Below are positions 22,332-35,348 of a stretch of DNA of 64,000 bases, in pieces. This stretch comes from Marsupella aquatica (lineage: Eukaryota > Marchantiophyta): positions 20,274,001 through 20,338,000 of the forward strand of contig OZ316896.1 in assembly GCA_973895155.1 (NCBI GenBank). Reading direction: 5' to 3'. Each line of letters starts with the position of its first letter. The first letter of the stretch is position 1. The notes under the pieces were generated by a model that was given only the letters and a program-made list of their open reading frames with translations, had not been told where the DNA came from and did not search any database. The position numbers and the translations under genes are program-made.

Positions 22332-23639
22332 GACTACAATAATTTCCCACCGGGATAGAAATTTATGCCCAATCTTTATCGTCTGGTTTTGAGTTGTAGG
22401 GTGAGTAGGGGACTGAAGATGCATATGGTTGGCACAATATGCTTGCAGTGTTATTTTCAGATTAGAAAAGGGAACAAATATAATTGACTTGTTGAGGAAG
22501 CACGGGTGGGCAAAGTTTTTATCAAATTTAAGTTTTTGAAAGTATTTAACTATTATTGGGGCACATTTGATTGATTACATTCTGAACTTTCTTGATATCT
22601 CAAGGAAATCATTTTTAGAACATAATTTAATATCTAGAATCAAATATGAATAGAATAGTTTAAATATTTTAATAAAAAGGTTCAATCACATCAAAAAAAG
22701 TTCTTGTCCTTCTGAAAATTTTCCAGGGAACCAAAAGAAACTTGTTGCTAGCATTTTAGGAAAAAACTGCACACCTAAACTAAGAAAATGTAGTTATCTG
22801 CATGTATCATCCTTCATCAGTAGACATGAAGCAGTAGACATGAAGCAATATAGCAAGGTTGAGTTTCCACTTTGACCCTTATCATGTTGTGGCAGTTTTG
22901 TTTTTTCATTCATTACCAATTCGGTTATTTTTTTCATTTTGCTATAGGTCTTACAAGATGTGGCAAATTAAGGGCCTCTCTAATTCATTTGAGAGGTCTT
23001 CATTGGAAACATTAAGCCAAAGGTAGAGGTCATGGGATCACATTAAACACACATCCACATGACTGTATTATTTTCATTTGACTCTCAATCCCTATTTTCA
23101 GCAACTAAAGAGTGCATGGCTGGAAATTGCAATCTATAAGCACGATTGTAAGCTAACTAGGCAAGGAGGCACTATTTGTGGGCAGACAACCTCAAGAGCT
23201 AGGGATTAGAAAAGTTCTTTAAGTTGTGTGGACTGTTAATGTCCCATGGCCAAAAAAGATCAGCAATTGCTTATCACCCTTCTTAGTGTTACTGGAATTG
23301 ATGGCAACTTGCTAGATGGGCTTTGAGACTCATCTTTTTTTCCATGGAACATGCTTCATGGCTTGTTGATTGCTGATTTTATTTATAGATGTGAGTTCCA
23401 TCTTTAAGCCACTCAAAACTTGTTAAACCATTAATTTCATCATACTTTCTTCTTCCACGGGAATGACCACCAAGTTAGCACTGTATATTTGTTGATATTT
23501 ATTTTTGATAACAGATAATAACAATAAATACCAAGGTAGCACACACATGGACTAAGTACTTTAATTTTGCAACATATAGGCCATTGAGGTGTGTATGAAG
23601 ACATCTCCTGGTCACTTGGCTTCAAACCAATAAATTCTT
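22332..23639. other. AT-rich intergenic DNA
   Basis: No gene seen. A 14-base unit (AGTAGACATGAAGC) is doubled near 22820-22850. Confidence 0.35.
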
Positions 23640-23736
23640 CTACAAAAATTCTTAAGGACTTCCCTTCAAACCAATAAAACAACCCTATACTTCATCACAC
23701 GTGATGTGCCAATTTTGTGGAAGTGAAACCCCCGAG
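23640..23736. mobile_element. MITE fragment (right end only), CTCGGGGG family
   Basis: It matches the right part of copy 1 (CTTCCCTTCAAACCAATAAA through CACGTGATGTGCC to GAAACCCCCGAG). The left half is missing. Confidence 0.8.
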
Positions 23737-24081
23737 TAGAGAACCAAAGGCTGATTTACCAGTGCCTCCATCTCGTACATCTCTGTACATAATTTGGATT
23801 CACCACGTGCTATCATTTCCATGGGAGATATTAATCTAATTCAGGATCATATCACTATCTATAAAGAGAAGGTTCCAATAATATATTTTAGCTCAGTTCC
23901 ACCCACCAAATGTGCATGTTGATTGAAATCTAAAAGTAATCTACCAATTCACTAATTTATTACAATGTGATATATGGAAGAAATAGGTGAAGAAACTGAT
24001 TGTAATTGCTTTTAAATCCATGAAACCGATGTAGAATTTAAAGTATCAATCCATTCTTAATTGTTCCTAGTGGGAACAAAT

Positions 24082-24379
24082 CTCAGGGGTTTCACTTTCA
24101 CAAAAATGGCACATCACGTGCAACGAAGGATAGGGCCATTTTATTCGTTCAAAGGGAAGACAGTTTCAGAATTTTCTCAGAAGAACAACAGGGACTTTTA
24201 AATCCAATTTTGAGACTTATAAGAACATTAGGTCCTTCTAACCAAAATTTTGGAATATTCCAAGAATATTCTAACTTTATAGGGGTTCAAAACAATATTT
24301 TTTTCATACATTTTAGGGGGTTCGAGGCCTAAAAATGTCGCAGGTGATAGGGAGGCCTTCATATAGTGAGACCCCCGAG
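24082..24379. mobile_element. hAT-like MITE, copy 3, inverted
   Basis: 298 bp, ends CTCAGGGGTTTCACTTTC and (inverted) CTCGGGGGTCTCACTATATG. Perfect 8-bp target duplication GAACAAAT (24074-24081, 24380-24387). Opposite orientation to copies 1 and 2. Confidence 0.95.
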
Positions 24380-24599
24380 GAACAAATAGCAAGTTTGAAG
24401 AAGTTAAATTATTAAACTTTTTGTTCTCCATTGCAAACTATAAAACATATCACCTAATTAAATCCTTGAATGTACATACGATCATCAGAGACAATTGAGC
24501 ATGATGTTTCTCTGAAAAAATATAGACAAACATGTGATAGAATGACGCTAGGTGGCCATAAGGCATTCAAAGGGCACAAGGTTGTGATATATAGTGATT

Positions 24600-26378
24600 G
24601 TCCTTAGGGCAAAGTCAGGAAACGATTGCGGCATTGGACCAATAGGACACTCACTCAAGCTGGCAGGTTGGTCCTACTGAAGCATGTCCTTCGGGCAATT
24701 CCTGTTTACCATCTTATGCTTCTCAATACCCACAAGACAGGGTGCCAGCAATTAGAACGGGTTTGTTGCACCTTCTTGTGGGGCTACAATTCGGAAGGTG
24801 CCCCCAAAAAAGCTTTGGTTGCCTGGGACACTATTACTAGACCGTATGAACATGGGGGATTAGCAATCAGATCGTTTGAACTTCAGTCCCAAGTGTGTAA
24901 GATGAGGAGTATCACTAAGCTCATCACTGGTTTTGACACTGCATGGGTAAGCATGGCTAGGTCATTGCTCATACTCACAGCAAGGACAGGGCCTCATTGT
25001 AAGGAGAGGAAATTTTGGGACCCTACTGATCTTCTCCTTCAATCTCTCCCCTAGCTTGAAGGTTGCATGTGCAACTACCCTGAACTGTCTGCTTAGGGGA
25101 TGGGAGCTCTCCCATTGTCATCTCCACTTTATCACAGATGCTGGGAAAATTCTTTGTTCCCTCTCAATTGCACAATTTCTCCTCCTTATGGAGCAGCACC
25201 TAACTGTCACAGGCACTGAGATGCATGAAGGTATGAGTTTTCTTGCAACCAGCAAGGTTTTCACTGTGGAAGATCTCTCCACACCTGGTCTTGGCTGGAA
25301 AACTCTAGAACAGGTCCAAGGTTCGCTACAATTGACCCGACATAGCGCTACCCGACTTCTTCCACAAATTCTTGGTCTTTTGAACTCCTCCAAGGGGTCA
25401 ACAACAGGGAGACTCCTCACATCTGAGGGGTGGGTTTGGAAATGGCCCAACATTTGGTGTGAAAAGAGGATGGCACCTTCCTACCAAGATGTGGGCGGCA
25501 ATGGTGCAACCCCAACTTACCCCCACGGCCCAACTCAACCGTAGGTGGTTCTCTCTTGACACACAAGATCTCTGGAGGAGCGATGGATGCATCTATGGAA
25601 AGGTTGGACCTCACCTAGTGTTAAACTTGTCTTTTGGAAGGTGCTCCATGCAGGGTTCTAATTTGCGTGCTTTGAAATGGACAGTGAGTGATGGCCATTG
25701 CACCGCCTGCCAAGGACACATGGAGACCCCATTGAGCACATGTTCTATGACTGTCCTAGGCTGCGGTCCCAGTGGACCCATCTTTAAATCATTGCTATAT
25801 ATTGGCACCAGTCTGAACAAGGCTGTTGGATGCTCCTGCTTTGGCAAGATTGACATTGCTATTAGGTCCCAAAAGCGCAACGGACCCTGGCTTCCTTCTC
25901 CTCATCCATGAGATGCTACCCCTACCAGGTTTCCATTGCACGTCATCCTCAAAGATGTTGCTGTTCAAGTTCATGCTAGCCTTCAGCGGACTCACAGTGT
26001 GCAGAAGGCCAGACGGTTACATCAAACCCTTCTTGAACTCATTGAACTGACTGCAAGGGCTTCTACTGGCACTAGTCCCGCGTAGCTTAGGTCTTTGCTG
26101 TTGGAACCCTGCTCATTCCAGTGTGGAGGCCCCCCTTAATTTGCCTGCAGGCAGTGCCTTGTTTGTCTGTTGTCAGTGTAACTTAGTTTTTTTGCTTTCT
26201 CCCCCCTTGGCACTTCTTTAGGAGGTGACCTTGTGTTCTGTTGGGGTGGTTTTTGGCATTTAGTGGTCGTTTGGGGTGTGTGTGGCCCTTTGTGTGGTTT
26301 GTTGTCTCCCTTGCAGGTTTTTGTCGCGGTGGCTTCTCTAATAAACACGTATTTTCTAAAAAAATAAAAATAAATGTA
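24600..26378 (+). mobile_element. 5'-truncated LINE (non-LTR retrotransposon) relic
   Basis: The frame at 24626-25054 holds the typical region after a plant LINE RT: RHWTNRTLTQAGRLVLLKHV, IPVYHLMLL, CCTFLWGYNSEG, ALVAWDTITRPYEHGGLAI. Further frames to about 25790 show the zf-RVT-like segment with several shifts (LWRSDGCIYGK..., CTACQGHMETP). The relic ends in an A-rich tail (CTAAAAAAATAAAAATAAAT) near 26378. The endonuclease and RT catalytic core are missing upstream, as expected for 5' truncation. No target duplication was found by eye. Confidence 0.75.
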
Positions 26379-26899
26379 ACTAGAAATTATTTAAACAATA
26401 AAAATTATCAATGGGTCCTTTCGAGAAATACCCAAAATGTTTGGGTTCACTTTTGAGAAAGATGCATGATATATTGAGCAACTGAGAATAGACTAAGTTT
26501 ATGCTGTCTAGGAAAAAAGAAAGTATATTGCAAACATTAGCACATACACCATTGCGGCCTTATTAGTTCTGCTGATGCTTCACAAGCCTGTATTTCAATT
26601 TTGCAAGCCACAGAATGGTCATCATTGTAGTAAAGACTTTACAAAGCCATAACAAAACACATAAATCATACCACCTTTTACTGGATTCCATGCAAATAGC
26701 TAGGTATCATCATTTTGGACATAATAGCAACACTAATGCTGTGCTGGTTCATTTTGAGTGGTGAATCCTCAAAAGCCCAAGTGGGCAAGTTGCGCCTTCT
26801 CTTCTGGTTAGGACAGATCCAATTCTCAGTTTGTTTCATCCAATTGAGGCATGATCTTAACTGTGTGAGTACAATACTCAGCAATTAAAAACAGAGCTC

Positions 26900-27420
26900 T
26901 TTGCATATCATCCAGTACCCCATAGTTCCCCAAATATTATAGAGTATACAAGACTAATTCTGTAGATTATCAAATTGTACCCAAAATGCCCCATAGCACA
27001 CTTAGAGTACTCCAAAGTACTATAGATTATGAAAGGGTAGCCAAAATGTCTCTGAATATCTAGAGGATGAATCTTTGAGTACCCCATATGTCATAAAATG
27101 ACCCACATTACTCTGCTTTACCAAAGGGTAGCCAAAATGTCTCTGAATATTTAGAGTGTCTTAGAGCACCCCAAATATCATAAAATACCCCATAGTACTT
27201 TACATTACCAAAGGGTACTCAAAATGTCCCTTATATCATATATTGAGTGACCCATAGCACCCCACATATTATAGAGGGCTCCCTAGTACCCAGGAGTACT
27301 CCAAATATCATAGAGTACCTAAGAGTACTCTAGATTACCAAAGGGTACCCAAAATGTCACCAAAAATCATAGAGTACCCTATTACCCAAATACCCAGGGT
27401 AAGTCTGCAAACTGTCCATA
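26900..27420. repeat. Degenerate tandem repeat, about 50-65 bp units
   Basis: Phrases such as CAAAGGGTAGCCAAAATGTC, TCATAAAATGACCC and AGAGTACCCCA recur about six to eight times with drift between 26900 and 27420. Confidence 0.65.
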
Positions 27421-28689
27421 AGCAAATGCTATCCAAAAATGTTTTTGGCATCTGGAATGAAGACTCATTGGTTAAGGAAAGAAAAAACCCACCAAGAATT
27501 ACAAAACATCACAAAACTTGATGTGTTATACCAAGATTTAACCTGTGTTGATAGATTACCCTATTACGTATTATTTAAGATTATACATATATACTTCTTT
27601 AATGTTGTACGCTACATATGTATCATTCATAAGTTCACTTCTAACCACGGTATGTTGACAAAAATTCAGTAACTCTCATTGGCTCCATGTTTGCACGGGT
27701 GCTTATTTTTTTCCATCTTGGTTAAACCGTACCTCCAATAAAATTTGCACATCATGCATGTCAATCAAGCGTGTGTAAAAAACTTACGCAGGCATCTCAA
27801 GTGTGTGTAAAAAATTACACATCTCAATCATTTGCGCCTCATTTAAAAATTTGCACCTCATTCCAAAGTACTTCCAAATATTTGCACATATTTGAAGTGC
27901 TTGAGAAACTTTGCACCTGCCTCTTAAACTTGGCCGTTCAAAAACTTTGTAACTTAGAAAGAAAATAAAAGCAGACTCACATCCACTGTTGAGGCTTTTT
28001 ATTTCCCATTCCTCTTCTACTTTTTTGAGGTAAGCTTTTTTTCCTAAAATATTAGGCGTAATTTTCGTCATCTCCTCGGTAATGTGAGACATATAAATCT
28101 AGAAAAGTCCACAAAAAATAGTTTTGTTATATGACAATTTTTTATTTAAGTCTTGGATAATAAGATTTATTCAAAAATAAACTAATGATATAACATTTAT
28201 TTAACTCATAGATGAGGAAAATTAATATTTTAATCAGTCAAATCTGTTCAGATGTTATTTAAGAACTTTTGAAAAAATTAATTATGAACTATAAAAAAAT
28301 TGGTCACCCCTTCTCCATTGACCAATATTTTTCTTCTTTTTAACAATATATTTTTGTTTTTGAATGAAAAACACTGTGAAACATTTGGTATTCCGTAGAT
28401 GTGAGATAGCCAAGTGCACTAACGTTGGGTTGAGGTAGCATGCCCTCAACCCCAGTGCATCCATTAGAAGGGAACTAAATATCAACATGTTATTAAACAA
28501 CTTGGTCAACCCTGAACCCGTCTCCCCACCAGGAAAAGCACGCATACAACAAAATCTAAATAGTGAGGCAATAATGCCTGGCATGCCCCAATGCGAACCT
28601 CAAGGTGGGGGTGGTCTACATTCAATGTTCAATGCAAATAATACCCGGCTATAAATGACAAAAGATCAGTTGATATGGTCAACATTATT

Positions 28690-28880
28690 TAGTAAGCGTC
28701 CGATTCTAAAGTAAAGCCGAAACTTCAGGCCGACTGAAAAACTGGAAATCACATATCTCAAGAACTCGCACTACTTTACTGAACGCGAGTTGTCGTTAAT
28801 CAGTAAAGGCATGAATGGGCATACCCTTCTGTGTCCAAAGCTTCTGTTCACCAACTCATCAACAGGAATGCTGATTACTG
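28690..28880. repeat. Dispersed repeat, copy A
   Basis: Shares AAAGCCGAAA...TTCAG, AAACTGGAAATC, and CACCAACTCATCAACAG in the same order as 36530-36720. Diverged. Confidence 0.6.
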
Positions 28881-29567
28881 AGCAAATGAGCAATGCTACA
28901 GTTCGAGAAGCAGGTCTTTCAATTCGTAAAGTGAAAATAGAAGTAGATATTTTCCGATTGACTTGAACAATCCACCACTCGCGCCGTGGAGGCCTTCATG
29001 GTAGATGACAGCTACCTACAGTCGATGCGTGGAAAGATGGTGAACCAGTCCAGCTGCAGGGGAGGATCACCTGGAGCACAAAGGCGACAATCAGGCAGCC
29101 TAACGGAGTTTGGCGGGTGAACCTGTCCAGCTGCACTTCCCCAGGATCAATCAGAGCTTGAAGGTCACATTTGAGCAAGCCCAAACATTAGCCAGGACCA
29201 GATCTGGACTGCGGCATTCAAGAAATGCCAATCTACACTGCTTTACTGCTTTGATAAAGCCTGTCTTCCAACCGCTGAGAACTGACATGGTGATGGAGGT
29301 GAGATGTCCCTCGTACCAGAACTGAGGCTGCATGCAGGCATTGGACACACTCCGAATTGTGATCACGTACACATGCAAAGGTGCGCTCATAGAAGTGCCC
29401 TGAGGGGTGATGCATCGTTGTCGACTCCGTGGTTGCAGCTTGGGTGCATATATGCGTACGCGGGATTTCTGTTACTTGTGGGAATTGAGAGTGACCGACT
29501 TTTTGCATTCTCTGGGTGTCTGAGTGGGCAGGCGAACGGGCTTGCCTTCTTTAGCTTGTGAAGCGCG

Positions 29568-29907
29568 CGTTGCTTTGTTCCAGAAATTGACGCTGATGCA
29601 TGGGGATGGCGTCCGATTTAGCGAATACCAGCCGGAAAGGTGGGGCAAGAGCTCCGCACACGGTATCTCCGAGGACAATCTCAAAATTGATTTTAGAGTT
29701 AGTGCAGCTTGAACGTTAATCTTCAAATGACGCTCGAACGTTGCTTTCTTCCAGAAATTGAGCTGATGGTGCGCGCTGGGATGGCGTCCGATCTAGCAAA
29801 TACGACCCGGAAAGGTGGGGCAACACTCCTCACAGGGTATCTCCTAGGACGATCTCGAAATAGATATTGGAATATACTACAGCTTGAAAAGTTCATTCTT
29901 CAATTAT
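29568..29907. repeat. 171-bp tandem duplication, diverged
   Basis: CGTTGCTTTSTTCCAGAAATTG, GATGGCGTCCGAT, CCGGAAAGGTGGGGCAA and ACAGCTTGAA-type strings recur in order at 29568 and 29739. Confidence 0.8.
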
Positions 29908-31580
29908 TGTTGTGATAGATTTTAAGTCGGAGCTGGTGCGCAGTTACAGGATTGACAAAGATTTACTGCAATCTCTTAATGTTGACGGCTCGTGCACGAT
30001 TAGGCCATGGCAATGTCGTATGCTGTAAATGGGAGAACTCTAGTCATGAGAATAAGGAACAAGATCCCATCATTGGGGATCTACGCTGAGAGCTGCGTTG
30101 ACGTGATCATCATCATTAACCGGAACGGCTGCAGGAATAAATTAGAGAATTTAATAATTTTGTTTTGAACGACGTCTCGACGTAAGAAGGTAACTCTGCA
30201 AGATATCTGCATCGCATGATAATATAGCAGGATGTACCGTACCCGAGGGTAGTGCGAGCCATTTCTTAATCTGAAGGTCGGCGTTACTGACTCGAACCAT
30301 CTCCAGCAAACTTGTAGAATCTTTAAATCCCAAGAACTTGAAGCTAGACATGAAATCAATTAGTTGGTGCAAGAGCTGAGCTACACCTGGTGTATGACAG
30401 CAAGAGTGTGAGGCTCTAACGGACCCAAAAATTAGTTACTTTCATGCATGTCAGCCGGCGTAATTCCGGGTCAAGTTTGGCTGAAATCCGTCTAGTTACA
30501 GAGCCTCTTGTAGGTCCATCTCTCAATTAGTTCATTCAATGTCTCTGTGTGGTGGTCTGATGTCTCTAGTCATACTATCGATCTCTCATCCATTCATCAT
30601 CCTCCAGTTGTTGTGCCCTTGGACTCGAAAGAGTTTTGGGATACCGCGCCGGTAAGTGACGTCCGGGAGTTTCGGTGCTAGCTGCATTCCCGCATTAATT
30701 CATCCATACAATTCAGTTGATAATACAAAATCTTGTTGAACATTGTCCTCGGAGATGGACAAATAATGTCGGGAGAGGCCGTGATGCGCTGTGTCACGGA
30801 CAGTTTTCTGAGCAGTTTAAGCCAAGTAGGTTTGCCCAGGGTTAAGCCTTTGGGATGGATGCATTCCAGTGAACTAGTGAAGGCCTCATCTACCCATATG
30901 GCTGCCCATTTCAATATTGATTTTGTGTCAACTCACAACTGGAGTCGATCAGAACGTTTTTCAATCGTACCGATTTGATGAGGTTGTTGCACTGATAAAC
31001 AGAAAGATCTATGAACCGAGCCGATGGAAATTTATCAAGCCGAGTGGGATTTTCTCCAAGCTCGATAGCTGTCCTTAGTAATATTGCACTCAGGATTCAT
31101 TTCATGTGATACAAACAACATGAGGTCCGGATCTGCCGTACTTCCTGCTGTTTATGTATATATATCTCTACATCACTAGATCATCATTTATTTATCGTCG
31201 ATGGATTGCTCTATGAGCCTGAACCTGTTTCCTCTTCTCTTGTCTTCGTGAAGTGATAGCCGGTGTCAAGTGACGCTAATCGAGCCGTGATTGCAAGTGC
31301 AAGCGCCTTCCACGATTTAAGGTCTATCAAGCACAAAGAGTATTACGTGGATAGGTCCATTGATCGAAGAGTCACATACAGTACTTACTGGCAAATGTTT
31401 GATCAAATATATTCGTGGGGATTGTTTAGCAATCTACACTCGGGTCTACACTAATTTCTTGGTCGTACCGTTGTCAATTCGAAATCATGAACTGCTGTCT
31501 GAAAGTACTCCCATCTACACGGAGATCTACCCGCCATAACCTCGGCCACAACACAGTGAGGGGAGTGCTAATCAGGACAT

Positions 31581-34500
31581 TTAAAAGGGGAGCCAGTCGG
31601 CGCCGTCGATCCACGCCTTGGTGAGAAATGGCTGTGCTTCAGCCGCTGTGAGTTCATTGGAGAACGACACTCGTCCAGTCAATGTTGCTCCTTCGCCAAA
31701 GTTGTTGTATTCACCATAGTAAGCAGTCCTACAAAACCACTCAAGTCTTAGCAATATGTGCCAAATCTATGGCCGACTCGAAATGAAATCATTACTTTTC
31801 CAGCGGCGTCACGGCATGCACAACAGAAGCCATGACTGTCTTTTTCCCTCGCCATGCCCAGGGTCATGCCTTGGTGCAAGAGGGGTTGAACTTACCGATC
31901 ATTGGATATACTACCAAAATCATTCCAACCCTTGGGGTCAATTATGTTGGCCATGTTGGTCTTCGAAAAAACCACCCTGGAGTATGGTCCCCAAGCGCGT
32001 CCCAAGAGTACCCTGCCTGTACCAATGATGTTACAGTTTACAAAAGAAAAGCCACTAGAATCTTCATCCGATTGTCGATACTGTGCCGTCACACAGCCAG
32101 TTGTTTGGGCGATCGAATTGATTGTACATCCCTGCGGAAAATCAGTGGGGGCGGCAGAATTGAACAAAACTTTCAAACGAAAAGAAACGTGAATGTGGGC
32201 TGCCCCTAGAGAGTGATGCTCCCATGGTTGAACCATGTAACACAAATGGACAGCAAAGTTAACATGGACAGCAAAGTTAACATGGACAGCAAAGTTAACA
32301 TGGACAGCAAAGTTAACCGTCATTGTTTCACTTTCTATCCACGTAATTTTCTCTCATTGGGCTCCTTTGCTAGAAGAGGCTCCAAAATGTCTTTCCAACA
32401 AGTCTAATAGCTATTCTTTTAGATAAGTCAAAATAACCATGTAGTAGGATGAGCATGCTATATATACCTCTGGTTTGAGTGAAAGATTGAGTGAACAATG
32501 AATTTCTAAACATCATTACATCACTCACTGCCCACACTTTACACAGTTTACATAGCTTCGTACACTTTTAGCAGTTAACTTTGACATTTAATATCTCCTG
32601 CTATATCCAATGGAATTTTATTATCTATGTATATACTCATTATTCATTGGATATAGGAACCCTCGATAATGCCAATGAAACCTGCAATAAAATATTTCAT
32701 TATCCATTGGATATTATCTATGTTTATGAGGTTCAGGAGGTTTATTGGGTATAGCAGGAGGTATTTATGGAGGTTTGGCAAATATGGAGGTTTAACGAAA
32801 ATGCTTACCAAAACTTGAAGGGGCACTGCCATGCTCCCTCGAGATGAAAATCAAACATAAAACGAACCTAACAGAAACTCTTAACCTCTGGACTTTTTTT
32901 CTTGAGGGATTCTTTCCTGTTCATTGAGGTAAGCTCAAAGGGTCTCCATGCCCTTTTTAGAGAGCTAAACGGAACTGACAAACAAACCTAGATAACATAT
33001 TGTTGAACATGGCAGAGTGACAGGCAGACTAATGAAAAGCAAATACAAAAACTTTAAAACTCCTTGGAAGAGAGGACCCCACATTTTGGGAGTGTATGGG
33101 TATATTACTTTGCTTAATTTGGCCCCAAGCCAGATATCAAAACATTATTTCTTTCTCAGGTGAGGTTTTGCTGTTTCTCTCAGCGCACCCACAAGCACGC
33201 CAACTTAAAGAGGAATGTATGGAGGTTAGTGACCAGTAAAACAGATAGATTATTAACATGAACATTTGTTTAAGGGCGTAGACGAAAGATGTTGCTTGTC
33301 TGATGACGGTGCTAACACTAAGTTCACTTGATGAGGGTGTTTACTTCGTATTCACGAAGCCACAAGACTCTGAAATATACTTGTTTGACCGCATCAAGTC
33401 CATTTTAAAATTAGCACCCCATCAAGTGAAATGTAAAATCTTGGACCCCATCAAGCAAATATCTGATGGATTTCAGTTGTTTGACTTGCAAGAACTACAC
33501 AACGTGAGAAATCCTCTTCACTTGAAATTGATAAAAGTGAGATGTCTGAGACAGAGGAAGGATTTACGCAACTCTCCAAAACTATCATCCGGAGTTTTCC
33601 TTTCCACTCAAACTTGCACAGCAGTTTTAAAGGTAGACAGGCTGGGTACCTCATAAAGAGATTGTCCGTTTCCAAATATGAAATCGATGGATCCCTGAAT
33701 GAAGCAATTTTGAAAGTAGTGGCGTCCCGCCCAGTCCAGTAGGGTATCTTGTGCTCCGAGGAAACTACAATTCGAGAAGGCTGCCATGTCTCCACCAATC
33801 CTCAACGCTACAGCTTGTCCTCCTACAGCTCCAGGGGCAGGTGGAGGTGCCGTGTTCTTTTATTCAAGGCCAACGTCAAATGTCATGTCCATGTGAGTAC
33901 GTATTTCAGCCGCTCGTGCTCAGGATAGTGATCTGATCTTTACAAAGGCCTTGTGACAGTAGTATTGTTCTGTTGGCCGCTATTATCTCACAGAAGTGGC
34001 TTTGGAAACTTGCTTCAAATTTGCAAGCAAAGAAAAACTGAACACAGTGCACTGCTTGCATACGGACAACCTCAAACCTCGAAGGTGATGCCCTGGGCGA
34101 TGAAGTTAGCAGCATCAACAGCAACGCTCGCGCTGGTCCATGTTGAGCCCGAAGTCGTAGCATTGTCCCCCGACGTCAAGACCGGAGGTGCGGTTCCGAC
34201 GCCAAGGAAGGTGATGAACGGCTTGTTGGTTGGAATGTGAATCTTCTCTCTGAACCATTTAATTGGATAGAATGACTATTAAGATGTATACTCGACTTCA
34301 GCTCAAATGTGTCTTAACTGTATATATATGCACAACCATGACTTCTCAATGTTTTATTTCCAGACCGGGTTCCAGACTTGAAGAATCAGCGGATCGGACA
34401 GATTTCGATCTTAATTCTCAAACTTTACTCTCGTACGTACGTAGTGCACACGATAGTAACATAATTCTCGATCTCCCAGGAATATATCAGAAACCAATTA

Positions 34501-35348
34501 TTATACATACGTGTACTTATTCATCCACCACCATAGCATTATTTGGAACAACAATTAAAGCATCGTAATAGCAACATTTCCGCGATATTGCAGCCGGTAA
34601 ATTCAGCTTTCACAACTGTCCAGTAATAAATAACATATGCGTACTGCGCGCGCAGGAACAGAAAATTCATGGTCTCAACATAACTAACAACCATGCAATC
34701 ACAACCTAGTTGCAACTTCAGAATACACCGCTGGAGACGGCCACCCTCACCGGAAGGAGTTAGATTAGACCTTAAGCCTGGGACTGGATCATAGTCGATC
34801 ACTACTTCGGTGGATTGAAGATGAAATTAGATCCTTGACAGTTTGCATGACCAGGCGACTGGAAAAGGACCGTCGACCTCAATGCTAGTGGAGGTTAGCT
34901 TTCCTAGAGGCTACAGCTCACGTACATACCGATAAATTCCTGAGAAGATTCTGATTTCAACTCGCTGAGTGTTGTAGTCTGGCACAGCATCTACTGCCTG
35001 TTGCACTGTCGCATAGTGTCCGGTGCCATTTGGATTTACAGTGATGATGGTTTGAGGGGAGGAGACCTGGGTGAGACTAACGGTAGCAATATGGTCCGAA
35101 ACCATGTCTTCCGTCCGGAACAAAGCTCGCCTACTTGACCCTTCATACAGTTGTTGATCACCACCCAGCCTTTTGAGCCATGACGACGATTCGAGGACTG
35201 TAGGTGCGACAGAATTGGTACCACAGCAGTCGTCAGCTGATGACAATGCCGATGACAATACGAAGAAAAACTGCAGCGAGGCTTGTAGCAAGGATATGTT
35301 GAGAACCAAGATAAGTCCCATCTTCCGAGTAATGCTTGACGATCCCAT
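31581..35348 (-). CDS. Pectinesterase (pectin methylesterase), secreted, no PMEI pro-domain
   Basis: Five exons: 34930-35348, 34078-34249, 33650-33856, 31896-32131, 31581-31728. All have GT-AG borders in matching phase, giving about 393 residues. The enzyme removes methyl esters from wall homogalacturonan. The N-terminus ([17 protein letters not shown]..., then a long hydrophobic run) is a likely signal peptide. Family motifs occur in order: GIYREK (GxYxE), [33 protein letters not shown] and [13 protein letters not shown]. Both catalytic Asp (QDTL, DFIFG), the Gln of QAVAL and the Arg of LGRxW are kept. The product ends ADWLPF. There is no PMEI pro-region, so this is a group-1 (type II) form. 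Intron 3 is long (1518 nt) and holds an 18-bp tandem repeat. The start could be the second Met (MGLIL). Confidence 0.92.
32246..32317. repeat. 18-bp perfect tandem repeat, four copies
   Basis: Unit ATGGACAGCAAAGTTAAC, exactly four times (72 bp), inside intron 3 of the pectinesterase gene. Confidence 0.97.

Larger units (their letters stand above)
26379..31580. other. Intergenic region, repeats only
   Basis: No protein gene is supported on either strand. Aside from the listed repeats, short open frames appear without domains. Confidence 0.4.

Noticed and set aside
29110-29726. Overlapping open frames on both strands as genes
   Set aside because: No domain or supporting splice signals. Region is GC-richer, so stops are fewer. 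Frames on both strands are equally open.
32246-32317. Short regular repeats as a CRISPR array
   Set aside because: The units are directly adjacent without spacers, sit in a plant intron and have no cas genes nearby. It is a minisatellite.
31892-32323. A longer pectinesterase exon including the repeated NFAVHV peptide
   Set aside because: The repeat peptide comes from the 18-bp intron minisatellite. A clean acceptor at 32132 places the exon start after it.
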